A stretch of 64,000 nt of DNA from Cylicocyclus nassatus (lineage: Eukaryota > Nematoda > Chromadorea > Rhabditida > Strongylidae), in NCBI GenBank assembly GCA_958299035.1, contig CATQJL010000001.1:7122284-7186283 (forward strand), in the 5' to 3' direction. The position numbers were made by a program, and so were the translations under genes. The notes beneath the pieces were generated by a model. It worked only from the letters and a program-made list of their open reading frames with translations. It did no database searches and had not been told where the DNA came from. This document shows, one piece after another, positions 9,012 to 21,400 of this stretch (positions are counted from its first letter, which is position 1; each line of letters opens with the position of its first letter).

Positions 9012-10640
9012 CGGCCACTGGTACCACTAAATTTTCGCATCGTCGCTGTACAGTCTTTGTGACAGTCGGCTAACGTCCTCACGGAAGCTGGGCCCACTCC
9101 TTGATCGACTAGCGCTGACAAGACGGCGTTTTCGAACTATTAAAGGCTTCCTCATAGTCAATGAAGTTTGGGACACAGGCAAGTAGTTTCGGTATATGGT
9201 TCAAGCAGCTGGATTTTTGCGAGATCTAGCTTGTTCTTGAGGCTTGGCTTCATCCGGTGCCCTACTTAGTGGGAACAACGGCCATCGGTACTGGTTTGAT
9301 GAGCAGGAGAGGTTGGTAAAGAAGTTCTTCACAATAGATTTTGTCGGGAAGAATCGGGGTCCCGTTTTCTTCATTATTGCAGGCAGCGATACGCGATTTT
9401 CACAGAAATCCCTTCGGCACTACTCAAAACTTCGTTTTTCTTCAACTGCCAGTATTTTAGTTTGCCTGTACTTCCTGAGATTCTCCTGCAAAGCTGTCTG
9501 CAACTGACGTTGTCTATTAGTCGCTCGAGATGGGTTGCATTCGGATCCTGCCTCAGAAATCTTCTTTCAAGCAGTTCCTTGGCAGTCTTCTAATGCTTCA
9601 CTTTCTCTCGGAAGTCATTAAAGCGCACTCGCCGCGGCTCGCAACCTTTCGGAAGCCTGTCGTAGTCTTACGTTAGGTCCCCTTCAATGGGCCAGTAGCT
9701 ACTTGATATGAGCTCCTCCGCCTGCTACCTTCATAAACGACTACCTTCCTCCTTGCGGCACCATGGCAGAATTTCATTTCCAGCTTTTGTCTAAATCGTA
9801 TCTTCGCTCGAAAATGGCGGTGATCGGAGCCACTGCAGAGGGTGGAGCTACTGAGACACCGAGTAAGCACAACCTTCGGATTGCGAGAATGTGATCGATC
9901 CCCACGTGAGTCGCTCGGTTGAGCGATTCCCATGTCCACCGGCGATGTTCTTTCTTCATGAAGATAGAATTACCATGGAAAAGTTGTGCGGAGAGAAGCC
10001 CAACAAGACGGTTGCCGTTTTCGTGCCGGAGCCCATATCCAAACCTCCCGATCCTATTTTCCTCTTCTAGTGGCATCCAGATCTTCGCGTTGAAGTCGCC
10101 CACAACGAACTTGTAGAAGGACTTCTCGTTGCGGACGACCTGCTCCATGTCTTCGTAGAAAGCACTAGTTCTGAATCGTCAGCTGCTGATGTTGGTGAGT
10201 AGCAGTTGATGATGCTGATCGTCTTCTGACGTGGATGTCGAGTCTTAGAATGGCTAGTCGAGGTGACGGATCTCATGCGAATCGACAACATGGTCGACGG
10301 GTGGAGACAAAGTCAACGTCTCTTTCGTAATGGGACTTTCTCACTACGAATATGATGGTCCCTCACTCTTCGCACCTCCCTCTTCCTGGACTTCGTTTCC
10401 TGCAGAGCGATGACGTGGTGCTTGTTGTGCTCTGCGACGTGAAAAAGAGCGTGGAAGTCGGCGCTGGTGGTGTTCTGGCTTTGCATTTGCAGAGCCAGAA
10501 CACCACAAGGCTATGGTGTCATCCAAACAGTGTCGTTTTTGTTCAATCCAAAAGGCGCCCTGGCAACGGTGACATCGTTCTTGATACCACCTGGCGCCGT
10601 AGGCGGAATTTGACTTAGGATTTCTATCTCTTCTTTTAGC
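9012..10640 (-). pseudogene. RTE-like LINE relic 2 (endonuclease plus linker)
   Basis: Reading down the minus strand, 10640-10340 carries remnants of the endonuclease start, including VIALQET-like text. About 10200 has SIINCYSPTSA, and 9774-10148 has [10 protein letters not shown], then RWTWESLN and a GIDHILA block. These are the ordered motifs of the apurinic-type endonuclease of RTE-like LINEs. From 9780 to about 9500 comes the linker to the reverse transcriptase, and about 9130-9240 holds a degraded counterpart of the FVDYEKAFDSV motif. Several frameshifts are present. It ends at 9012 at the same LINE position as relic 1. It overlaps relic 1 only in the linker and early RT region, where the two are clearly homologous. 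Confidence 0.8.
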
Positions 10641-10692
10641 CAAAGGATTTGTAAAGGATTTCTATCTCTTCTTTTAGCCAAAGGATTTGTAA
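10619..10692. repeat. Perfect tandem duplication of about 37 bp
   Basis: The unit GGATTTCTATCTCTTCTTTT plus about 17 bases to AAGGATTTGTAA occurs twice with no mismatch over the shared length. It is a recent slip or an assembly duplication at the 5' edge of LINE relic 2. Confidence 0.85.
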
Positions 10693-10699
10693 CATTTTT

Positions 10700-11520
10700 A
10701 CCACAAAGAGCAAGCTTATTAGTCTTGCTTTTGATTTGGACGGGCAATTTCCAATCACAGGTGTAGAGCGGGGACCGTCTAACGATCAGAGAAGCCAGAG
10801 CTTGGATCTACCTTGACTCGCCCTTAGCTAGACATCGGCCAAGAAAATATCGAACTCCTACATATGGGAAATCTTACCAGAGTATGCACTCGGCAGTACA
10901 TTGCAGTTCGACACCCAGGGCCACCCCATACCGCATTGAGGCGGCGGACCATAGTGGGGGTTGCCGCATTGAAAAGCTGTTTGAAGGGTTGTGAACTTTT
11001 TAATTCTGCGTAATAAAAAGCTCACAGCTCCTCAAAAAAAAAACGCTCCGCTACATTCTCTTTTCAGAAAGCCAGAATAAGTTAGGGCCTTTTCGTAAGT
11101 GTTCTGAAAGCGAAACACGATATTTATTGCCACAAAGAATTGTCGCAGTTTAAGACGTTTTATCTCAAAAGACATTAGATTCGACAAAAATAATGACCCG
11201 AGCAGTGTGGAAATCGCACGCTCATCCTCTTTACCATTTTGCATCCAGATAGACTAGCATATCGTGACACGGAAGGAGTCAACTGTAGGATGGAACAAAG
11301 TTTGCCCGTGCTTCATCATCTTGTGTTTTTGCAATCAATGCCTAAATCGGGTGCTAGCTTCTTTGCGTAATCGCGACGAGAATTTTTGGTAGATAATCGA
11401 ATAGCCTGCCTGACCTTTCAAGATGTATCATTAGAAAAGCATCGTTCTATCTTTTGTGACGAACTCATCATTCCGGGTTTTAGATATAAAGTGTGTTGTT
11501 AAAAAGGAAAAAGGCCTCAG
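10700..11520. other. Gene-free stretch
   Basis: I see no convincing exon, RNA gene or complete mobile element between LINE relic 2 and the ORF starting at about 11526. The DNA is of ordinary base composition. Confidence 0.4.
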
Positions 11521-11525
11521 ATATC

Positions 11526-11951
11526 TGAGGCGTGAAAGCGATTTTGCTCTATTTTAAACTTCTCTTCGAAAACCCAGATCTGACTTTTAATCCACCGGAT
11601 ACAAGCGGCTATCTCTACTCTAATCTCAGTGTGACTGCCGCAATGTGGTGTCTCACGTATGAAAATTTCATTCCACATTATTTGTCTGCTGTCAATTGTA
11701 AGATTGGACTTCCTCTATGAAAATAAAACTTGCTTTTGTGCGCAGCGTCTTCTACGCTAATGCTATTAAAGCTCACCCGGAGTTCTTCAACCAAGAAATT
11801 GTAAGAAAAGGGTTCTAGTCAAGCTACACCCTTTAGCTTGCTTTTGAAGACAGCGTTCTTATATTAGGTTTGCTAAAAACTAAGTTTGGTTGCTTTTAGC
11901 GGCTGGCAGATTTGTATCCGTCGTATATGGTACCAATGGAAAGAGCAAATC
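11526..11951 (+). CDS. Possible exons of an unrecognised gene
   Basis: Three open, coding-like segments lie between plausible splice signals: about 11526-11697 (KAILLYFKLLFENPDLTF and onwards, followed by GTAAGA), about 11748-11801 (VFYANAIKAHPEFFNQEI, after CGCAG and before GTAAGA), and about 11899-11951 (LADLYPSYMVPMERANQ, after TTTTAG and before GTAAGA). The second and third join in phase; the first and second do not, so the model is incomplete or the locus is broken. I do not recognise the protein. Confidence 0.25.
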
Positions 11952-12956
11952 AGTAAGAATCGAACGCTTAACCCTTTTTTTTACAAATTATTTTCCTTAT
12001 AACAAAATGGTGCAGGAAAAAGAACATTCTGTTCTTCTATTTTTGAAAAATATGCTCCGAAAAAACATATGCATTTGGTAATCAACAACGAAATAACATT
12101 AACAAATGACAAATAACTATAACCAATCACCGTTCCGCACAACTCGCCCTGCGGGTTCTTCGAAACGAAGTTTGTACGGGTTTTCGCGGATTCTCGGCTT
12201 GATATTCGGAATCAGGGACATGGGCCCCGGAACGGCAAAAACATGGAAGCCGAGAATCTGGGTGGACGGTGCCTTAGAAGGCAGTGACTCGGCAGAATGG
12301 ATGTACGATTTTGGTAGCGTTAGATATCAAAATCTCCAAGTACACCATAGCCCTAACCCCGCCCTCTGCTTCACGCGCTAAGTCCTGAAAAGGCACTTCA
12401 AATTTCCACCAATTACGCAACTTCAGTGGAAGTCTAATAGTGATTTGGAGTGCCTTTACAGGGCTGAGCGCAAGAAATGGAGGTGGGGTTTTTTCTATGT
12501 GTACTTGGAAAGTCTACTACCTAACATTACCAGAATCGGACAGCAATCCATTTTGCCGAGCCACCGCCTTTATAACAAGAACGTCAATGGCGCTGAATCA
12601 ATATGCAGACTCCTTTATACACTCTGTATGTGTGCATGTGAATGTGTAGTTGCCTATAGCTGTACTAATCAGCATTGCTTATGCGACGTCGCGCCTGCGG
12701 CAAATTGCGGCGGTGCGATGTGATGCGTGCGAACTCTGCCAAGCGTTAATTTACGTCGCCTAGTGGTCCTTACAATTCAAACTAGTGAGAGACTGATGCT
12801 GGCTGATGCAGCCTAAAATCTCTATACTTGCATAAAATCAAATGCTTTAGTTTCTTACATCTCTTAGCCATAAATTCTGTGACATTCCCCCCCCCCCCCG
12901 CCCTCTTTAAAACTCTCACTACTACGCCAGGCTGTATGTATGCACGAGCGGGATCG

Positions 12957-13088
12957 GGGTAGGGGAACGAAAGCCGCCAGTTTGGGCCACCTCCGCGGAC
13001 ACCGGTCCTGGAACGACATGCGATAACGTTGCAAAAGGACCAGTTGGAAGCGAAAGGCGGCTCAAAGTGGCGGCCTCGTTCCCCTACC
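12957..13088. mobile_element. Short MITE with 30-bp inverted ends
   Basis: The left end GGGTAGGGGAACGAAAGCCG and the right end CGGCCTCGTTCCCCTACC are inverted repeats, extending about 30 bp inward. It is next to a run of 12 C at about 12889-12900. No target duplication was recognised. Confidence 0.6.
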
Positions 13089-13815
13089 AGGATCGTTTGC
13101 TTTACAATATTCACTAAAGTCGGTATATCGTAGCGCAGATTGATTCCGTCTTTCTAGGTTGTGCTGGAAACAAAATAGACATTTGGGTTACGAAGGAATA
13201 GAAAGCAAAATTGGATTTCAAAGAAAGCAATTTGTCACTGTTCGACACCCACTGCAAAGATTCCTAAGTGGGTTTGCAGAGAAATGCACTCGGTAATATG
13301 TTCTTGACCGTTATATGTTATTCGATGTTCAGAATTACTATGTGGATGTGCTTACAAGGAAATGCATGCTTAGTCGAAGTCGTTTTCAGATGAAATTTAC
13401 AGTCTTTTCTAATCGGAATCAGACCGAACTGTTGTTGTAAATTGCGCGCTCGCAGGCTGAGTAGGCGCGCCCTCAACGCTGGAAGTTGCGCTGCATATGC
13501 ACACTGTTGTAGGGAGCAAAGAGATTGAAGACAAAGCAGACTAGCAAGTCGTAGGCGTGGCGCAAAACTTAGCGACGCGGGTTCTCGCCATTCCAATTTT
13601 TGGCGGAATTGGGATTGGGACAGACTGTGTATCATATTGAAGGGCATGAATGCTGGTATCAAATCTGCCTCCTTAATCTGCGGGAAGTTCATAGACGAGG
13701 AGTTGTAAAATTTTATTGGAATAAAGAATTAACTGTGCAAGTAGGACAAAAGTGTTTTATCATTCTAGCGCTTTGATCGAGCAGTGACAATTATCAGATC
13801 TATTCAATAAATGCT

Positions 13816-14297
13816 CTAACAAGGGAAGGATACTTGGTCGAAGTGGCGTTTCCATATGAAATGTATACTGTCTCATAGAACATAAAACGCTGATTTCAAA
13901 TCTGCTTTCCTTATCTGCAAAGCGCTTCTGGAAGGAGAGTTCTGGGAATTTTTCGAGGATAAGTATAATGATTTGGCTAAAATAAAAACAGGTATTGAGA
14001 TCTTTCCGGCGCTTAAAAGGAGTAATGTCTGGCATGAGTTTACTAGATTGAAGTTGTCTATTGCATAAAAGCCCCTGCTAGTAATCTTGGCCCCATTTGA
14101 GCTCACGGACTAAAGTTTTAGATGATTTTATAGTACAGCGCTTTCAAATCTTCACATGAAAAAATTCTCAAAACTCTCCTCTCAGAAACACTTTGCAGAT
14201 AAGGAAAGCAGATTTGGAATTAGCGATTTATGCTTTATAAGAAAATGTACATTTCATATGGAAACGCCACTTCAACCAAGTATCCTTCCCTTGTAAG
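13816..14297. mobile_element. 482-bp MITE, CTAACAAGGGAAGG family
   Basis: The ends CTAACAAGGGAAGGATACTT and, inverted, CCTTCCCTTGTAAG enclose arms of more than 120 bp carrying the family-specific CTTATCTGCAAAGCGCTT block and its inverse. A nearly full-length second copy lies at 58036-58513. Diverged copies or halves lie at about 13350-13700, 14380-14480, 23460-23580, 35567-35975 and 36952-37419. It is the commonest MITE family in the window and non-coding. Confidence 0.8.
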
Positions 14298-14488
14298 ACT
14301 AAAAATATACCAATCTTGATTGCTTTATTTGACTGCTAGTAAGGTTTTAGCAACCATTTAATATTGAATGCACTTTTGACTTTTTGCTTCATTAAACGCT
14401 CATAACTCCTCGTCCAAAAACGTTCCTCTGATAAGGAAAGCAGCTTTATAATCAGCGTTTCATGCTCATATGATATACATCCCAACTA

Positions 14489-15423
14489 TTAGGTCGTGTA
14501 ATAAGTTCTGCCCATTTTTGTCTTAGTTTTTTCTTGACAACATTGACTATATTTGAGATAAAATGTATATGCTTTTGAAAGCTCTAAGTCTGCTCTGCAG
14601 GCTCATATGCATCGTTTTCCAACATAGCAGGAAATTGAAAAAGATTTTTACCATTAAAACAAAAAATCCAAAGAGTCGAAAAATCAATATTCGAAATCTT
14701 TTTTCTTCCAAATTTTTCTCGATTTTTATTGGTAAAACTTACTCAACAAGCTTGACAACAACCAAAACAATCTATTAGACTTTTGCACTTATTCTATCAC
14801 TGTTTGCGCATGTTCCCTTCCTTCCAACGGCTATTTAATGACATTTTTTCAAAAGTCGGCAAGGCAAGACTTTGTCACGGCAATGTTCGCCGTCTCGCGT
14901 ACCCAAACTGTGTGACTCCCAAAATTCGAATTTTGAGTATTTAACCTACAAACTCGATAATTTCAAGCCGCAAACCATCCTTTCTCTCTTTTCTGGATGA
15001 TCCGTCTACCGTCTTCCTTCAGGATGCCTTCAGATGATGCCCAACACCAATGTTGAAAAGGCGTTAGAAGGAAGACTTTTCCAAAGTCTACAGAAACGAT
15101 TTTTGAAAAGTTGTAGCACTTCTGAAGCGCAATAGAAGGTAGATTGCTTACATGTAGCAAATTCTTCGAGCTTATTTTTAGGCATTCTGACTGATTAGGA
15201 GGGCGACGTAAAGTAGTTGTCGAAAATGGACTTTTCCCTGTTTGATTTTTCAAATTTGACGCAGTAAACTTTTTCAAGTCATCTGATGTAGAAAACCGAG
15301 ATGAAAATTTTAGTAGAGAAGGCTTAGAGCTGTCAAATGCATATAAATAATTTGCAGAAAATCGCGCAAAATACTGGGGAAAAATCCAAAGAAAAAATGG
15401 GACAGGACTTATCACACACCTAA
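14489..15423. mobile_element. 935-bp mariner-type element, non-autonomous
   Basis: The left end TTAGGTCGTGTAATAAGTTC and the right end, read inverted, TTAGGTGTGTGATAAGTCCT form about 30-bp inverted repeats of the mariner TTAGGT type, flanked by TA at 14487-14488 and 15424-15425. The interior does not encode a recognisable DDD transposase. A 179-codon minus-strand ORF (14963-15502) runs out of the element and shows no transposase motif. Confidence 0.8.
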
Positions 15424-16902
15424 TAATTGTAAAGTGGCCACTTCGACTAACCATGCTTCCCTTGTTAGTATGTTTGCAATGTATAGCCATTGCAAATATC
15501 ATCGAGTCACTCGTAACTTAATATGTGAGCCTGCACACAAAGCGTTTTAACAGACGGCACCCTTAATAATAACTTCTCGATCAAATCTTTTCTCGCGTAA
15601 CAAAGTTTAAAAGTGTATACTACTGACTAATTAATATCCTTTCAAACCAAAAGGGGCAAAGAAACAAGGCGAAGTCGCTGAAAAGAGCACTTTCCAATCT
15701 TCTAAGTTCGTCAAATAGCGCGTATGGTGTGCAATACGTATATTAAGTTACAAATGACTCGAGCATATGTAGTTCTCATATATACAAGATTATTAAGTGA
15801 TGTCACGTGCCTGAACGCTGTTTGTAAACTGTTTCAAGTTTTTCGCCTTTGTTTCTTTAGCATTAAACGATTGCGAATGCCAATATTCTAACAAAAGATC
15901 TCTAATTCTTAACCGTCTGTACTCCAGTGATAAGTCATACTCGAGAAGGCTTTCAAGTAAGTTTCGGAAACAAAAAGCATTTCTGCAACATAGAGAGCAA
16001 ACACTTAAACAAATGGTCCCACATAAAGTTTGAAGCCAGAATCCAAAAGATCTAACAATAAGTGCTCGAAAGATTGAAGAAAGTATACCCGCCAGAAAGC
16101 GTTACGAACTTCCCATTCACTCAGGCATGTACTCTTCACATATAATGCGTACATATGCTGTATCTTTTCTGCTCTACAAAATCGAAAAAACATAAATAGG
16201 CTAAAAAAACAAAATGTGGTGTTGCTTTAATCGAGTTCTGCTAAATTTGGATTTTTCTCGAAAACTGTGGATGTAGAAAGCAAGAAATCTAGGATTATAT
16301 TTGCAGAAGTTCATACTATAAGGTCGAAGCTGACTCTCTCCAAATGTAAATTTAAGTTGAAGCAAGCTTGATAGAATGGTACTTTAACATTGCTAAAAGG
16401 CATCGAAGTAAGTGAGAACAATGCCTTCGCTGTATCTCTTTTATATGAAAACAAATAATACCATTCAGCTTGTAAAAATTTCCTTTCTTTGCACTTTACA
16501 AATCCCCAAAAAGACTATGTACTTTTGTACTTGTGCATGCGTTGAAGAATAAGCTTTTGCGCTCAACTTTACAAATTCCGATTGGTAAGGTTCCATAGGC
16601 CCTTTCTAACGGTGACGACTTCAGAAGTCTTCGATTATGGGTGGATCTTTGTTGAAAGCTTCGGGTGGATTAGGACACATGATTCTGTATGTGTAGTGAT
16701 AACATTGCATTGCTCTTTGTATATCGCTGTCCAGTAAATTGTGGTGATGTAAGCGCAGATTTTGACTGCAAGAGTCCTACTTTTTCACCAAAATTCAAAC
16801 AGTCCAAAGGCAGTTTAATTGGACTGTTCTTTAGTAACATTTGAGTTTGAAAGGGCGGAACCTGTTGAACAGGCAAAAAATTATTTTCAGTAATAAGGTG
16901 AA

Positions 16903-17060
16903 GGCTGCTGCATGACGAAGGCTCAATACCCTTGGGCGCGAACGCGGCTTTATTAGTCGCAGAGCGCATAAGACGCAGGATTTACAACGGTGAATACGCG
17001 CGCGCCGAGTTCGCGCCCGCTCAACTAATACTGTTGTTGCGCCTTCGTCATGCAGTAGCC
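16903..17060. mobile_element. 158-bp palindromic MITE (copy 1 of 2)
   Basis: The ends GGCTGCTGCATGACGAAGGC and GCCTTCGTCATGCAGTAGCC are inverted repeats, and the GC-rich interior (GCGCATAAG(A/G)CGCAGG, TACGCGCGCG) is shared with the copy at 43879-44043. It lies just upstream of the first assigned exon of sulfotransferase A. Confidence 0.75.
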
Positions 17061-17278
17061 TTTATAATTATAAGCGATGAAAAATTTGAATGTATAGCTC
17101 TGATGCTGTGAATTTGGCGCTTAATTCGGACTTCTACTTGCTGTTATAAGCCGTCAACTTATTCTTTCACAGAAATAGAAAAGAACCGAAACAATTTTAC
17201 TTATGTTAGCTGCTGAACAAGAAGCAAAGTCGAACTTAACTGGCTTCCAAACTTCGCCTTTAAAATCTGCTTTTTCAG

Positions 17279-18459
17279 CAAGAGGGCAAGAAGCATCTGC
17301 CTAATGTGTAAAGATTTGTCTTGCTTTTCGGAGAAGCTTTATATATATCTAAAATCATTTTATGCAGCAAATCTAGTAGAGCATCATCCCCAATATTTCT
17401 TTACCCACTACGATTACTGTGTTGCACATTTCGCTCCACAGAACTGGTAAGCTTTGATTCTCTCTTTCAAGATTTACGGCTAATCAGGCCTAGATATGGA
17501 GCTAATGTAGTTGTGGTACGTTTAGGTACTGCAACTTCTACAATCACATTGATGACTACATCATACTTCGACAAGGAGAAAATGGAAAAGATATTGAAGC
17601 ATACGCGCAAAAATTAGAGAGCATCCTCAGTGATGCTGGCGTTCCCAAGCACTTTCGTGAGGAGATATATAAACAGTTACTCAGTAAGCAAAGTTTGTTG
17701 CTATAGCAGGTTTTGAATGGCTCCTTAGTTGCTAAATGAAAGCTTATTCACTGACTATATTATAATTTAACATTGAAAAAGCTCAAGGAGTGGAAACCGT
17801 TATAGCGAGCTAGCCAACTGCCTCGTGTGAATTTATTCCCAAAGTTCTCGCCAAAATAAAACCCACTACTATTTTATCGCATAGCGATTGCTGACCCATT
17901 CTTGCTTTCGTTCCAACGGCATTGTGGCTGGGCAAATTGAGGTTAACGGCTTGGGAGAATCTAAGGATTTGAAGGAAAATTTTGCTTGCGTAATAGCATT
18001 TTTTCTATACGAAACAGTTTCTACATAAAATTTACTACAGCTTGAATCTGCTCAGTACAGCAGACTCAGGCTGTAGTAAATTTAAAATAACCTCTGTAAT
18101 ATTCTGCTCGGCACAGCAGAAAGAGGACGTATGGGCCACCATCGCAGTCGATCAAACGTGAGATTTCACTTCCATCCGCTTGTACTTCACAACGCAAATC
18201 CACAACCTACCATATGAATTGTGGATTTTCGTCAAACTAACACAGTGAAATGACTGCTTGATCTGTTGCTGTGATTTGTAATTATATACCTATAACATTG
18301 TATTTAGTTGGAAGTTCTCCTCATACAACCAGAGGATCAGAAGTTCGATCGAAGCTAGAGCAGACTTTGCTAATGAATAAAACACTTCTCACTCTTTTCA
18401 CTCAGATATATTACTATGACTTTGTTCTTTTTAACTTTTCTCTGCCCATCATCATTTGA
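17279..18459 (+). CDS. Carbohydrate sulfotransferase family A, 3' exons only
   Basis: Three exons join in phase: 17279-17446, 17526-17683 and 18308-18459, with GTAAGC donors and TTTCAG or TTTAG acceptors. They code for the C-terminal half of a nematode Golgi-type carbohydrate sulfotransferase (sulfotransferase family 2). Visible marks are CLMCKDLSCF (paired cysteines), HFAPQNWYCNFYNHIDDY, REEIYKQLLIGSSPHTT and the hydrophobic end FVLFNFSLPIII with a TGA stop. Exon lengths and phases of the last two (158 and 152 nt) equal those of sulfotransferase B at 30079-38552. I could not find the exons with the PAPS-binding motifs (the ST and VRDP motifs) between 12 and 17.2 kb. The gene may be 5'-truncated by duplication, have diverged upstream exons, or be a pseudogene. 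The visible frame is intact. Confidence 0.85.
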
Positions 18460-21400
18460 TCGAAAATTGTTCAAGAATTTTGTGCTGCTTATACTGTGAG
18501 TGTATGTTTTCCTTATACCAACTTAGTCGCTGTAACTTTGTATGTAATTGCAATACAGACTGTAAATCTGATTTGACTCAGAGTGATTTACATACTTGAG
18601 CAATAATCGCTTGCTGCTATTTTATAACACAAATGTCAAGTTGGCAATTGAGTATCGCCACATTTTGCATGATATTTGTCTTTTTGATGTAGCGCAATCA
18701 TTCTTTGGTATCATGTAAATTAGAGAAATGCAGCCATTTGTGCTTGGCGCTATCACGGCGCTAGCACGGGAGCACTGGTTGGAGCCTGAGAGATCTCTTG
18801 TCCTAAAGGTCAAATTTGGTTTTCAGGGTTTTCAGATCTAACAATAAGAGAATCCCATTGGTTTTCAAACAATCGCCTCGCATTAATAGAGCGCGGCATG
18901 ACCAAGCAATATGAGAACGTATAAAAAGGTTGCACCGTTCGCACCAGATAGCATCTTTAGATTTCATCGCTGACTTCATAAATCGATTTCATTGGCTGAG
19001 TTCATAAAATGAGTTCTTTACATGAAGAATCATTACCTCTCAGAACCACTTGATTTTTTGTTCATGGCCGACATAATTTGTTTTAGACAAAGTTCTTTCT
19101 GACCCTCTTTGGAAACTCCTCCATAATTATAGCGTTCCGTAGCATCAAATATTAAAAAATTTCTAGATGTGCATTCAAATATACTTCTCTGATTGAGACC
19201 TGAGCGGGCCTTCAATTCAGTCCCGTCATTGCAAATGTGACAATCAAATCATGTCTATGCTTACCTCTTCTGAGGCTTACCAAATCGCAAAGCTTTTTGC
19301 TGTATGAAAAATTCAGCTTGAAAAATACTTCGTGTTATCAATTTTCAAAAATTAATAAGCTAATCAGGAATGATAAATCGCATCATCTATCAGATTAGTA
19401 CGAAAGAAATGATGTACATACTTTATGCTACCAAGGTATGTGAATATGCAATAAAAAACATACCAGTGGGACAACATTTGATGGGATGAACCAAACTTTA
19501 CAAAATCACTTTTACGATTCAGCTAAATCGCTGGAGCTTGAAGCAAATCTGCAAGCATTTGACCAGACCAAATATCGGATGTCAGCCCGGAGAAACCTCA
19601 GAAGATTTCTAGTTGGTCATCACATAGTAAACACTTCATATATACACTGCTGTGATTATCCCGCTCAAAATCTGAGAAAAAACGAAAACCAAAAATTGAC
19701 TCCCCCCCCCCCCCTGCTAGCTCCGCTCCTTCCCTCCAATCAGGTAGTATGGGCTACTACGCTTGTGAAGCACGAATGTAAAAATTTTAGCCTAGTATCT
19801 GCTTTGCTTCTTCAAAAAGTTGCTTTTAACATTGAAAACCCATAGGTTACAGAGACATTATTTTTGCTCTGACTTGTAGCTATGGGCAATCAATCGCTTG
19901 CTGCACCGGGATCTATGTATCAACTGCACCGCGCAATAAAACCGAAAATCCTATAGAGCACTTATTATGAGAGATAACTAAGAGATAGAGAGGTAAAAAG
20001 AGAGAGACAAAAAAACTCGTATAGCTCTGAGAGATAAAAAATTTTGCCGTACTTTTCTTACCCTATACCAAAAATGACCCAAATTTGTGGTATCATCAGT
20101 GATAAATGATGACTGTTTCTTTCAATTATAAAGCTGGATAAGAACGCCTCAATTTTCTGCTATTAGATAATTGAAGCTTCATGCCAAAATTTGTTGATCG
20201 CAGTTCATACTCACATTGCGAACCTTCACAAAGGCATTATCAAAGAAAATAACAGAGTATCGTCATATGTCTACCATATCACCATGATTACGGAAAAACA
20301 TATAGCAAAAAAATTCGGGTCATCAGGCAGAAATTAAATATGCAAATTTCAAGTAAAATTGTCTCAAAAGAAGTTATAGCTGAATCCTGCGAATCCTGCA
20401 AATCTTGCGGATTTTTGCAACCCCGCAAATCCTGCAAATCCCTCGGTTTTGGACTCATTCCATTGCTACAACTATAGTTTCGCTTTTCCTTTGAATGGCT
20501 GCCACAATTCGTATTACAAAGGTTCATAGAACCTTGGTAATTCGATGCATCTTTTCATTCTCTTCTAAGTCATTATGTCTCTATTTCGATACTTTGAGCG
20601 AGCTCTTGAAAAATCACCAAAATCACCAAATTTTGGTGAAAAATCACCAAATCTGAAAGTCATGCTCAATGCCATCAGTTTTCGCTTTTTCTGGATTTTT
20701 ATACTTGTTCATCAAAGAGCCCAGACTATGGATAAATAGACCAAACACCACAGGATACAAAGCAAATTTTTCTTGTTTCAGTAGCTCGGTATAAATGATT
20801 TTCCAATAAAATTTTTAACAAAACTACTAGCTTTGGCAGGACTATCTCAGACACACACTCTGGAAGCGCAAAAAATCATCAAAACTTGGAACCTCAAAAA
20901 GTAAATTCTGGTGCAACACTAATTCAACAAAGCAAATGAGGGGAATCGAAATACCAAATCTTGAATTTTGCGGGAAAAGCTTGAAACGCTACGGAAACAC
21001 GAATCATGTTAATTTTGGTCCCGAAAACTTGCGAGAAGCAAGAAGCATCTGTTAGAAGGAGGAAACAATGCTGCGTCGAATGACACCCGAGTTGTTGATG
21101 ATATATGATATTGATATATGATGGAGTTGTCCAAATATGGACATTGATAACGTCAAAGGAATGATGTTTGAATATTTTAAAAAGCAAGTTATGCAAGGGG
21201 AAAAACTGTTTTATCTCCTGTAGGATTTGCTCTACCGTAAGTTACCTAAACTTTTTCTGGGAATCAGTACAGAAATACAAGTCGTAGCAATGATAGCGGG
21301 TTGATGATAGCAAAAGGTCGTGGTTTCTGAAATTTTCTAACAGATCATTATCTAAATTGCAATAGGTAGATAACCAGTTAAAAGAGAATAGAAAGTTGCA

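Noticed and set aside
14963..15502. 179-codon minus-strand ORF in the mariner-type element
   Set aside because: No transposase catalytic motif, and the frame leaves the element on one side; it is most likely chance.
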